This document shows, piece by piece, positions 56,201 to 64,000 of a DNA stretch of 64,000 nucleotides (the stretch's first letter is position 1; the number at the start of each line of letters is the position of its first letter). The translations under genes were made by a program, and so were the position numbers. Source of the DNA: Gelidibacter mesophilus DSM 14095 (GTDB taxonomy: Bacteria > Bacteroidota > Bacteroidia > Flavobacteriales > Flavobacteriaceae); the NCBI RefSeq assembly GCF_000423005.1, contig NZ_AUHD01000011.1, positions 62,001 through 126,000 of the forward strand, in the 5' to 3' direction. Under the pieces are notes generated by a model, which was given only the letters and a program-made list of their open reading frames with translations, was not told the origin of the DNA and did not search any database.

Positions 56201-57427
56201 CTAAATCAATTCAAGTACCATCAAAATACTCTTTCCTCCTAAAAAAACAGCCACGCCTACAATGACATACCCGATAATGTTCTGAATTATGGTATTCTTA
56301 TATGTCCCTAAAATACTCGATTTATTCATTACCCACAATAAAAACGCGGCGATAATTGGCAACAACAATCCATTGGTGATTTGTGCAAACTTGATGATTT
56401 CAATCGATTTAAATCCGATAGATGAAAACAACACGCCTAGACCTAGAATAAACATCCAAACCGCTCTAAAAGGATGTGATTTCATGTTTGTGGACCATCC
56501 CAAACACCCCGTGGCTACATAGGCTGCAGCCAAAGGTGCCGTAATAGCACTTGTTATTCCTGCAGCAAAAAGACCAATGGCCAAAAAATACTTGGCAAAA
56601 TGTCCGAATAGTGGCTCTAGTCCTTTTGCCAAATCGGCAGCGCTTGAAATGTTCTGGGAATCAATGGCGGCGGCTGAAATGATAATGCACATAGAAACAA
56701 TGCCTCCTAAAATAACAGCGATTACCGTATCTTTTCTGGCATATTTTAAATCGGATTCATGATGCCATTTTTCTTTAACCAGGGAGACATGCAGAAACAA
56801 ATTATAAGGCACCACGGTGGTGCCAATCAACCCAATAATAGTCAATACATTGTTTTCAGTGACCTTTGGAATAAAGAGACCCTTAAAAACAGCGGAAAAA
56901 TCTGGTTTTGTTATGATCGCGGTCAATAAAAAGGATACACTCATCAAAATGACCAAGGACACTAACACCCTCTCCAACACCTTATAGTTCCCAATATACA
57001 ACACAGAAAATGCAATAACACCAATAATAATACTTAAAAAATTTAAGTTAAAACCTCCATACGAAATCATGGGATTCCCAAAAATGGTTTCCATACCCAA
57101 AACACTTCCACTAATGTTCCCTGCCTCATACGCTGCGTTTCCAATGACGATTGCGGAGAGAATCAAAAAGATGGTAAGTCCCCTCAGGATTGGACTTTTA
57201 ATTTCTGATCTTATGATTTCTGAAAGTCCTTTTTGGGTAATAATGCCTAAACGTGCGGACATTTCTTGGAGCACAATGGTGGCGATTATTGATAAACCCA
57301 TGGCCCATAGCAAAGTAAATCCAAAATTGACCCCCGCCAAAGTACACACAGTAACCGTCCCAGGACCTATAAAAGCTGCTGCTACTAAAGGACCAGGTCC
57401 TATGTTTTTAAACCAGTTTTTAATCAC
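56201..57427 (-). CDS. Nramp-fold transporter of the 5-oxoproline operon (YcsG-like), without metal-site residues
   Basis: A 408-residue, 11-helix Nramp/SLC11-fold protein starting at GTG, overlapping the DUF2891 stop by 8 bases. Where Nramp metal transporters have DPGN in helix 1, this has GPGTV (IGPGTVTVCTLAG); where they have MPH in helix 6, it has VVPYNLFLH. The Asp, Asn and Met metal ligands are thus absent. Its place before pxpABC parallels Bacillus YcsG next to YcsF/KipI/KipA. I infer that it carries 5-oxoproline or a related acid rather than Mn or Fe. Confidence 0.85.
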   Translation of the reverse strand: MIKNWFKNIGPGPLVAAAFIGPGTVTVCTLAGVNFGFTLLWAMGLSIIATIVLQEMSARLGIITQKGLSEIIRSEIKSPILRGLTIFLILSAIVIGNAAYEAGNISGSVLGMETIFGNPMISYGGFNLNFLSIIIGVIAFSVLYIGNYKVLERVLVSLVILMSVSFLLTAIITKPDFSAVFKGLFIPKVTENNVLTIIGLIGTTVVPYNLFLHVSLVKEKWHHESDLKYARKDTVIAVILGGIVSMCIIISAAAIDSQNISSAADLAKGLEPLFGHFAKYFLAIGLFAAGITSAITAPLAAAYVATGCLGWSTNMKSHPFRAVWMFILGLGVLFSSIGFKSIEIIKFAQITNGLLLPIIAAFLLWVMNKSSILGTYKNTIIQNIIGYVIVGVAVFLGGKSILMVLELI

Positions 57428-58541
57428 GCGCCACCGTGTTTAAGGCATAAATGGCAAAACTTCCCAACCAATGACCACCTTCATAACTATCCCCCACAAT
57501 ACTCGGCAAGGAGTAAGTAATGTGTGCGTTGGCAATATTTTTGAGATGGGCATATTCCGGTAAATCTTTCGAAATTTCATAAAGACTCCATCCTCTCGAA
57601 AAGTTGACCCCATCAAGATGCACGAGTTTTCCATCGGTCCTATCACTTACCTTTCCTGTTTCTAAATTGAAATTCTTGTCTTTTAATTGTGGAAGAAAAT
57701 CTGCCAACCACGTTTTAAATTCATCGTTGGGAAGCACCCGTTTCATGAGCGCCGCTTCTTCCAAACAAGGTGACAGAAAATCATAGCCACTTGGTTCCCA
57801 TGACAGCGGGCAACTCGCATCTTTTAAATAGAAATCTTTTGATCGTTGAGCAATTAATGCTTCCAGATCTTCATTACCTACCGTTTTCGCATAATCATAA
57901 GCAAATGAAAGCCCGAACGCCGTATTGGTATGTTCACCTACCCGAATAGGGTAATTGAGTTTTGGCAGGAACTCCAAATATTTCTCAACTATCAAATCAG
58001 TAAGCGGTTGTAAATTTGTTTCCAGCTCTCTAGCCAAAGGCGCATCCCAAGTATGCAATTCTTCAGCCAATTTCAATAGCCATGCCCAACCATAGGTGCG
58101 TTCATAACTGGAATTATGCTTCATATGAAAGTAATCGACTTCTCTTTGAATATTATCTGCAGACATGTTCTGCAGAAGCATCTGCTCTATTTCCCTTTTC
58201 TTAGTGAGCTCCGGAAACTGCTTTAACAAACTTACCAAACTCCAATGACCATGTACTGAAGAATGCCAATCAAAACAGCCATAAAATGCTGGGTGAAGAG
58301 TTTTAGGGGTTTTTAAATCGGCACTACTTCCAATGGTTTGATTGAGTTTATTGGGGTATTCAACCTGAACGCAATTAAGCGGCAATCCAGCCAGGTTATT
58401 CGCTTCTTCCAAATGTAAAATAGGCGCCTGAACTTCCACGATTTCTGAAATTTTTTCAGGTTTTGGAGGTTCTTTTTCTTTGGAATCATTACAGCTGAAA
58501 AGGACAACTATTGGAAGTAGGTATTTGAATGATTTGATCAT
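57420..58541 (-). CDS. DUF2891 lipoprotein
   Basis: A 373-residue lipoprotein (signal MIKSFKYLLPIVVLFSC). DUF2891 hallmarks: HPAFYGCFDWHSSVHGHW (about residues 93-110), TYGWAWLLKLAEEL, HTNTAFGLSFAYDYA and GYDFLSPCLEEA. The predicted fold is alpha/alpha. In the family the function is unknown; the conserved His/Trp/Glu residues look like a glycosidase- or epimerase-like site. The 8-base overlap with the transporter places it at the head of the 5-oxoproline operon. Confidence 0.85.
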   Translation of the reverse strand: MIKSFKYLLPIVVLFSCNDSKEKEPPKPEKISEIVEVQAPILHLEEANNLAGLPLNCVQVEYPNKLNQTIGSSADLKTPKTLHPAFYGCFDWHSSVHGHWSLVSLLKQFPELTKKREIEQMLLQNMSADNIQREVDYFHMKHNSSYERTYGWAWLLKLAEELHTWDAPLARELETNLQPLTDLIVEKYLEFLPKLNYPIRVGEHTNTAFGLSFAYDYAKTVGNEDLEALIAQRSKDFYLKDASCPLSWEPSGYDFLSPCLEEAALMKRVLPNDEFKTWLADFLPQLKDKNFNLETGKVSDRTDGKLVHLDGVNFSRGWSLYEISKDLPEYAHLKNIANAHITYSLPSIVGDSYEGGHWLGSFAIYALNTVARD

Positions 58542-58590
58542 ATATTGGATATTGAATTTTATAAAATAAAATTGTCTATTGTATCACTAG

Positions 58591-58631
58591 ATTCCTGCCT
58601 GCGCCTGTCTGCCTAACAGGCAGGCAGGAAT
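58591..58631. repeat. 41-base near-perfect palindrome next to yifB
   Basis: ATTCCTGCCTG (58591-58601) pairs with CAGGCAGGAAT (58621-58631), and an inner CCTGT pairs with ACAGG. It lies 3 bases beyond the yifB stop and is GC-rich. It may act as terminator or belong to a dispersed palindrome family. Confidence 0.55.
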
Positions 58632-58634
58632 TGC

Positions 58635-60173
58635 TCAGCCTAACCACCCTTCTCTATCGAGGCTTCTGTATTGAATGGCTTCACTGATATGAGCGCCTTT
58701 TAAATCTTCAACACCTTCCAAATCGGCGATAGTTCTAGCAACTTTTAAAATCCGGTCGTAAGCGCGGGCTGAGAGATTTAAGCGCTCCATGGCAGTTTTT
58801 AACAATTGCATGGAGGCCGCATCCAAAATACAGTGCTTTCGGATTTGCTTTGTGTTCATCTGCGCGTTATAATGCACTTTATCAGAATCTTCAAAACGTT
58901 TCGTCTGCAGCTCCCTGGCGGCGGTTACCCGTTTTCTGATGTCCACGGAAGATTCGCTTTTTCGATCATCGGAAAGCTTTTCAAATGGAACTGGGGTTAC
59001 TTCAATATGAATATCAATACGATCCAATAGAGGTCCTGAAATCTTGCTTAAATACCGTTGCATCTCTGCTGGAGAAGAGGTTACAGGGGCGTTGGGATCA
59101 TTGAAATAACCACCGGGACTTGGATTCATACTCGCTACCAACATAAAAGACGATGGATAGGTGACCGTGAATTTTGCTCGAGAAATCGTCACTTCCCGAT
59201 CTTCTAAAGGCTGGCGCATGACTTCCAGTACGTCCCGTTTGAATTCTGGCAATTCGTCCAAAAACAAAACGCCATTGTGCGATAAGGAAATCTCTCCAGG
59301 CTGAGGATAACTTCCACCACCAACTAAAGCAACATTTGAAATTGTATGGTGCGGACTTCTAAAAGGGCGTTGTGACATCAGTCCCGTATTGTCCTTGACA
59401 CGTCCTGCTACCGAGTGGATTTTAGTGGTCTCCAAAGCTTCCCGCATGGTCATGGGCGGCAAAATACTTGGTAAGCGTTTGGCCAGCATTGTTTTTCCTG
59501 CTCCGGGTGGGCCAATCAGGATGATGTTATGACCGCCTGCCGCCGCAATTTCCATACAGCGTTTGATGGATTCCTGTCCCTTTACATCTGAAAAATCAAA
59601 TTCAGGGAAATCTAGACTTTTATAAAACTCTTCTTGAACATTAATAATTGTACGCTCTAAGGGGTCGTTTTTATCAAAGAAATCAATCACATCCTTTATG
59701 TTTTCTACGCCGTACACTTTCAAATCTGAAACGATGGCGGCTTCCTTTGCGTTCTGCATGGGCAGAATAAAACCTTTATAACCTTCTTCTTGTGCTTTTA
59801 TAGCTATGGGTAAAGCGCCTTTGATGGGCTGCAAATTACCATCCAAGGATAATTCTCCCATAATTAAATACTCCTCTAAATTCTCCGCTTGAATTTGACC
59901 GGTTGCTGCTAAAATTCCAATGGCCAAAGTTAAATCATAACTGGAGCCTTCCTTACGTAAGTCGGCGGGAGACATGTTGATAATGATTTTTTTTCCTGGA
60001 ATTTTATACCCGTTATTTTGAAGTGCAGCGGCAATCCGGAAGTTGCTTTCTTTGATGGCATTGTCCGGAAGCCCAACCAAATGGTAACCAACACCGTTAT
60101 CTACATTCACCTCAACGGTGATGGTGGTGGCCTCAACACCAAAAACGGCACTTCCGAAAACTTTTTTGAGCAT
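58635..60173 (-). CDS. comM: YifB/ComM-family Mg-chelatase-like AAA+ ATPase
   Basis: A 512-residue cytoplasmic AAA+ protein. The N-terminal ChlI-like domain (1-165, with [16 protein letters not shown] and [18 protein letters not shown]) precedes the AAA core with Walker [16 protein letters not shown] and Walker [13 protein letters not shown], and the C-terminal helical domain ends in [12 protein letters not shown]. ComM is a helicase promoting branch migration of incoming DNA in natural transformation in other bacteria. Full length; monocistronic. Confidence 0.93.
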   Translation of the reverse strand: MLKKVFGSAVFGVEATTITVEVNVDNGVGYHLVGLPDNAIKESNFRIAAALQNNGYKIPGKKIIINMSPADLRKEGSSYDLTLAIGILAATGQIQAENLEEYLIMGELSLDGNLQPIKGALPIAIKAQEEGYKGFILPMQNAKEAAIVSDLKVYGVENIKDVIDFFDKNDPLERTIINVQEEFYKSLDFPEFDFSDVKGQESIKRCMEIAAAGGHNIILIGPPGAGKTMLAKRLPSILPPMTMREALETTKIHSVAGRVKDNTGLMSQRPFRSPHHTISNVALVGGGSYPQPGEISLSHNGVLFLDELPEFKRDVLEVMRQPLEDREVTISRAKFTVTYPSSFMLVASMNPSPGGYFNDPNAPVTSSPAEMQRYLSKISGPLLDRIDIHIEVTPVPFEKLSDDRKSESSVDIRKRVTAARELQTKRFEDSDKVHYNAQMNTKQIRKHCILDAASMQLLKTAMERLNLSARAYDRILKVARTIADLEGVEDLKGAHISEAIQYRSLDREGWLG

Positions 60174-60359
60174 AGTGGGAATGGTTTGGTTAAATGTATG
60201 AAGAATGCCCTTAACTTCAAAGAGGAAAGTTTAAGGAGCGTATTGGATAATGGAAAACATCGTTAATTGATTCCCAAACATCAATCGTAAATGATGGACT
60301 GAAAGATTTACAACAGGATCCAAGAAATAAAACCTCCCCTAACAAAATAAAGACAACTT

Positions 60360-61514
60360 TTACTTATTAGGATCCAAACTCACCGAGCTATTAAAATCCA
60401 AGCCCCATTGGATTCCTAAAAGTGCTACCGTTTGCCCTTCACTTATAAAATTCTTTCCAAAGGCACCATTTATCGTAAAAGCCTCGGTAATTTTGTACCT
60501 AATACTGCCCATGGATCGTTCTTCAGTATTCTTGTCAGCATCTCTCGTAATGTATTCATATCCAAAATATAGATTATCAAATTCCAAAGCAATTTTTGCC
60601 CCATAATCAATGGCATCTTCAATTCTTAATGCCCCAGAATCGAGATCCCGATGTAAACCATCTCTAAGATATCTTAACACGCCATAAATATGTACATGGC
60701 CATGTTTTCCCATGGTTGGCATATAAAACGCCAAATCTCCTGTAGCCCAAACACCAAACCGTCCAAAAGTAGCATCAAGATTCTGACTTTTATCCCCCAT
60801 GAAGTGGCTGTAAGCAACCGCCACATCCAATGCGAACAATGGTCGAAGCTGAAGAGATTCCTCTAAATCAGCAACCATTGCTTGATAACCATCCAAACTG
60901 GTTATCGTGGTGTTTCTCTCCTCTAGACTTAAGCCTGGCTTGGCAAAAACCATCATGACTTCCGGACTTGACATCAATTGTTCATAACGTGCGTATTGCG
61001 CTTTGATTTCGGAAATTTGATTCTGCGTCTTAACTGATAATAACCGCGTTCTTGCACCAATGGACACATAAGATTGTGGTACTTCAAAAACATTATAGGT
61101 GCCGTTCATCAATGCTAATGAAATGGATGCCTTTTTCCAAGCATCCCCAAAAATATTATAATGCGTATAATCATTGACACTGATAGTTTCCTTTTCAGGC
61201 TGGTCTAGTTTAAGGTTATTATATGTAAAGAAGTTCATCTTTTCTCGTTTAACATACCAATATGGCTGGAACTCCAAAGCAAAATTAGTATTGCCCAACC
61301 CGTCTGTACTGTTTCCTGAGAATGCATTTATAGTTTGGATGGAAAACGCCTGAATATTATCAGGAACAATAATATTGGATGGTGCTATGTCCATTAATAC
61401 AAAAGCTGGAGCGTTGGGCGGTGACAAGTTTTTTAATGCTGCAGTGGGATTGATATCCGATTGTGCAAATAGTATCGAGGTTACGAAAACACTTATGTAT
61501 TTAAAACAGTTCAT
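60360..61514 (-). CDS. Exported beta-rich protein, outer-membrane-like
   Basis: 384 residues with a signal peptide (MNCFKYISVFVTSILFAQS). Alternating hydrophobic/aromatic strands (FALEFQPYWYV, LFALDVAVAYSHFM, LYFGYEYITRD, VALLGIQWGLDF) suggest a beta-barrel, and a helical insertion lies near residues 160-215. I do not recognise a family. It follows the small 133-residue gene by 10 bases, so it is the last gene of the four-gene group running from the right edge. Confidence 0.65.
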   Translation of the reverse strand: MNCFKYISVFVTSILFAQSDINPTAALKNLSPPNAPAFVLMDIAPSNIIVPDNIQAFSIQTINAFSGNSTDGLGNTNFALEFQPYWYVKREKMNFFTYNNLKLDQPEKETISVNDYTHYNIFGDAWKKASISLALMNGTYNVFEVPQSYVSIGARTRLLSVKTQNQISEIKAQYARYEQLMSSPEVMMVFAKPGLSLEERNTTITSLDGYQAMVADLEESLQLRPLFALDVAVAYSHFMGDKSQNLDATFGRFGVWATGDLAFYMPTMGKHGHVHIYGVLRYLRDGLHRDLDSGALRIEDAIDYGAKIALEFDNLYFGYEYITRDADKNTEERSMGSIRYKITEAFTINGAFGKNFISEGQTVALLGIQWGLDFNSSVSLDPNK

Positions 61515-61524
61515 AGCTTAGGTT

Positions 61525-61926
61525 TTAAGTTAATTCCAATGCGCTCTCTAGGATGTACGTTTTTGTACTAAAAAAAGCTTGTAGCTTAAATGACATATTA
61601 AAAACGCCATAATCGCCACCATTAATACTTGGTTCATACGTGTCTTTCACTTGTTTTATGGCTAGATCAAAAGTGGTTTCGTCAGGGAAATCATTAAAGA
61701 ATCGCAAAAAAGAAATGACTCTAAAAATTTTTCCATTTACGGCGTTTCCATTGTCCAACTGCTTCCAACCTGTATTTTGGGTAGGATCAAAAGGTGTTAG
61801 GTATGAATATGCCGATTGATCGTTGATGGTATGATATAAAAACGCATAGGTCATTGGAATGGCCTCCGTTTCAATGCCTACTTTTAGTTTTATAGGACTG
61901 TTTGCCCCAACATTATAAGTTTCCAT
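61525..61926 (-). CDS. Small soluble protein of unknown function
   Basis: 133 residues from ATG 61926 (METYNVGANSPIKLKVGI); a TTG 3 codons upstream is an alternative. No signal peptide, few charged runs, many beta strands and aromatic residues (FLYHTINDQSAYSYLTPF). No family recognised. 30 bases downstream of the metallopeptidase-like gene and 10 bases before the beta-rich exported protein, so an operon is likely. Confidence 0.6.
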   Translation of the reverse strand: METYNVGANSPIKLKVGIETEAIPMTYAFLYHTINDQSAYSYLTPFDPTQNTGWKQLDNGNAVNGKIFRVISFLRFFNDFPDETTFDLAIKQVKDTYEPSINGGDYGVFNMSFKLQAFFSTKTYILESALELT

Positions 61927-61956
61927 AAGCTCCAATTTTTTGAAATTATTTATTTT

Positions 61957-62781
61957 TTAAGATGTCAATACACTATCTATAAGCGATTCCAAATCATGAC
62001 GGTCTTTAATAGTATTGATCCACTTTGAGGTGTCATGATTATCTACAAAGGAATTAAAGGCCTGACTCACTTCTTGCTTATTAACCACAGGCAAAGTATT
62101 TATGACTGCTTCTAAATTTGCCAGCAATTGAAGGGGCGTTATTTTGTCTTCACTCAGGATAAATGCAATTTTAGCAGTCAGATCCAAAAACTTCAAATAA
62201 TTAGCTTTTGTAGTGATTGGCTCAGAAATGTTCAGTCTTTTGAAAACCTCCTTCATAGACCCTCTTGTTTGTGGGCCAGAAATACCATCGATTATCACCG
62301 ACTTTCCATAAATATACGTCAGTACCCTCTGAAGGTATAGGGTAGCCGATTTTGAAGATTCGTGATAATCTACAGCGACACTCATGTCCATATGCCAATG
62401 GTCAGCATGATGCGGATAAAGATGGTTTAAAACAATTCCAAAATGCTTCCGAAGTATGGATTCGATACCTAGATAAAGCAGTTTTTGGTGCACAAAGTTT
62501 AAAGTGACCAACGATTTTTCTTTCCAAAATATAGCATCCAAATCAAAAGCACAACCGTGAGCATGCTGTCCAGATTTCGCTACAAATATCCCTGCCGTGT
62601 TGATGGCGTCAGGAAGACCTAGCGGACAATGATTAAAAACTTCTTCAAACGTATCTTCAAGAACCTTTAAAAAAATATCATCTATTGAAAAATGGCGTTG
62701 TTCACCAATCGTGCCATAAGGGTGATTGGTCAATCTTGCGTAATGCAAAGGAATTCCGTTAATAGAATTAATTGATTTCAT
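61957..62781 (-). CDS. LAS-type (M15/extensin-like) metallopeptidase with PG-binding-like C-terminal region
   Basis: 274 residues. The middle holds a zinc-peptidase pattern of the LAS superfamily: SGQHAHGCAFDLD (about residues 70-82, HxxxxxxD), and later HHADHWHMDMS with the HxH ligand pair. This resembles D,D- and L,D-carboxypeptidases of families M15 and extensin-like C. A following segment (LQRVLTYIYGKSVIIDGISG then PQTRGSM) looks like a peptidoglycan-binding repeat. There is no signal peptide, so it needs an unusual export route or acts inside. It overlaps the patatin-like gene by 14 bases. Confidence 0.65.
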   Translation of the reverse strand: MKSINSINGIPLHYARLTNHPYGTIGEQRHFSIDDIFLKVLEDTFEEVFNHCPLGLPDAINTAGIFVAKSGQHAHGCAFDLDAIFWKEKSLVTLNFVHQKLLYLGIESILRKHFGIVLNHLYPHHADHWHMDMSVAVDYHESSKSATLYLQRVLTYIYGKSVIIDGISGPQTRGSMKEVFKRLNISEPITTKANYLKFLDLTAKIAFILSEDKITPLQLLANLEAVINTLPVVNKQEVSQAFNSFVDNHDTSKWINTIKDRHDLESLIDSVLTS

Positions 62782-64000
62782 GGCTAGTGGTTATAGTTTT
62801 TAATTCAGCTTGTATCTCTTCAATCTGATCAGTAATCAGCTTGCTTCGGATCACACGATCATAGTAAGTAATCGTACTTATGCTTAAATGTCGTGCCAAG
62901 GTGGGTTCATAGGTTCGCCAGATAGTACCGTTGTCATTAATTTGCTTTTTGACCTTTGCATTCTCCTGATCCAGAAAATATTTGAGCTCTATAATTTGAT
63001 CAGCATCGGTCAAATCACCTCCCAAAAACGTTTCTACCTCCTGTAACTCAATTTGAAAGGGCAGATAGATGGGTATATAACTCACTAAAGGATCCTTGCT
63101 CCAATCCGTCAAGAAATCACTTAAATAATTCGGTATTTTATCCAAATTTAAACCTGTTTTAAGATCGGCTACAATATTATCCTGTTCTCTTTCTTCAATT
63201 ATAAAATGCGCAATGTCCTTTTCTTTTTTAAACTTTTGAATAAGGTGCCATATATAATTGTTACGCCCATTAACAATTTCAACAAAGATTTTTTTGGTAG
63301 TATTCAATGTGGAATCCTTAAGCAAATAAGTGTGCAAGTCTATAGAACTCAACAGTCCGCTATTGTCAATGGCGCCAGCATCGATATAGTGGCCATAGTT
63401 TTTAATTTTTGCGGCGGGACTGAGGGCCGGAAACCTGTTGGTGGACGACACCGCCTCATAAAAGGCAATGGAACCGTTATGCAGCTGGGATAAGTTATCG
63501 GAGTTATAAAACAAGGTGGAATCTTTTGGATATTTTATCGAGAAAAAAACCCCTCGTTTTCCATTCGTTTTGGCAGTATTGATTATCAACGATGGGAAAT
63601 AGTGGTTTTTATTGTCAAAAATATGTGTTTTCCAATAGGCATTAAAGGACAAGGAATCTAAGGTCATCGCTGTTTTGCTCTCTAATATATTTCGATAGGT
63701 CACCATCGCATAGTACGATCGGTCTTTATATTCTCCCATTTTATTGAAAGGAAAAAATTTTCTAAATCCATCAAAACCAAAGGTCAAGGCCAGATCTTTT
63801 GAAGCAAAATTCTCAGTGGCTACTTCGTCAATTTTAGTTCCTATAGCATTGTAATCATTCATGTATTGGCCAACCAAAACGGAATATAGAGATAGCCCCA
63901 TCATGCCTCCTGATGCTCCAGAAAACGAGATGGTCTGATTAAGGAAATTCGCGTCAGTCTTCATCTGAATTTCATTTAACACCTTCATCGTCCAGATATT
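62768..64000 (-). CDS. Patatin-like hydrolase, 5' end outside the window
   Basis: The frame is open from the window edge (64000) to 62768, so the N-terminus is missing; the ATG at 63988 is internal. The nucleophile elbow is FSGASGGMMGLSLY (GxSxG), and the dyad Asp lies in HYIDAGAIDNSG (D-G/A of patatins), so phospholipase or acyl-hydrolase activity is expected. The C-terminal half is charged and has a long helix (HEIN end). It overlaps the LAS-type peptidase gene by 14 bases, indicating coupled translation. Confidence 0.7.
   Translation of the reverse strand, partial: NIWTMKVLNEIQMKTDANFLNQTISFSGASGGMMGLSLYSVLVGQYMNDYNAIGTKIDEVATENFASKDLALTFGFDGFRKFFPFNKMGEYKDRSYYAMVTYRNILESKTAMTLDSLSFNAYWKTHIFDNKNHYFPSLIINTAKTNGKRGVFFSIKYPKDSTLFYNSDNLSQLHNGSIAFYEAVSSTNRFPALSPAAKIKNYGHYIDAGAIDNSGLLSSIDLHTYLLKDSTLNTTKKIFVEIVNGRNNYIWHLIQKFKKEKDIAHFIIEEREQDNIVADLKTGLNLDKIPNYLSDFLTDWSKDPLVSYIPIYLPFQIELQEVETFLGGDLTDADQIIELKYFLDQENAKVKKQINDNGTIWRTYEPTLARHLSISTITYYDRVIRSKLITDQIEEIQAELKTITTSHEIN

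Overview
The window looks like chromosomal core sequence of a marine-type member of the Flavobacteriaceae (Bacteroidota). The base composition is AT-rich, lipoproteins carry short N-terminal signals ending in a lipobox Cys, and several promoters fit the Bacteroidota pattern (-33 TTG, then TAnnTTTG). There is a complete menaquinone pathway, a small SRP RNA, and many proteins of families typical of this group. I see no tRNA, rRNA, transposase, integrase, CRISPR array or phage module.

Layout. 1-9.8 kb: end-truncated lpd, a CPBP protease, a divergent Lrp regulator/PLP gamma-family enzyme pair, an S41 protease lipoprotein, NhaC, then a peroxide/thiol group (2-Cys peroxiredoxin, thioredoxin, small DUF protein), a fasciclin protein and a DUF2007 protein. 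9.8-24 kb: ABC-F ATPase, thioredoxin-fold lipoprotein, transaldolase-like aldolase, SDR, SRP RNA, glutaminyl cyclase, thioesterase, surface lipoproteins, glyA and fumarylacetoacetase. 24-37 kb: the menaquinone block, read right to left as a MenI-like thioesterase, menF, menD, a DUF2853 gene, an S1 RNA-binding gene, menB, menA, a metallo-hydrolase, then menC, a CPBP protein and menE. It is interrupted by two plus-strand genes: a sterol-desaturase-type enzyme and a decayed SDR. 37-45 kb: esterase, FAD oxidoreductase, nitronate monooxygenase-like protein, dnaK with a palindromic upstream element, a collagen-like lipoprotein and serine deaminase.

45-53.6 kb: an overlapping SGNH-SGNH-MBOAT cassette, probably for polysaccharide O-acylation, then panB, a pseudouridine synthase, and a three-gene membrane/histidine-kinase module. 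53.7-58.5 kb: a 5-oxoproline operon (DUF2891 lipoprotein, an Nramp-fold transporter that lacks the usual metal ligands, pxpA, pxpB, pxpC). 58.6-64 kb: yifB/comM, then four co-directional genes of uncertain role (beta-rich secreted protein, small protein, LAS-type metallopeptidase with a PG-binding-like region, patatin-like hydrolase cut by the window edge).

The less ordinary points are: the S41 gene whose signal peptide sits in frame upstream of the first ATG behind an ATC codon; the Nramp homologue with replaced metal ligands inside a 5-oxoprolinase operon; the ABC-F protein with a degenerate second P-loop; the decayed SDR inside the menaquinone block; the patatin/LAS peptidase group at the right end; and a set of intergenic palindromes and dispersed repeat fragments that lie directly after stop codons.
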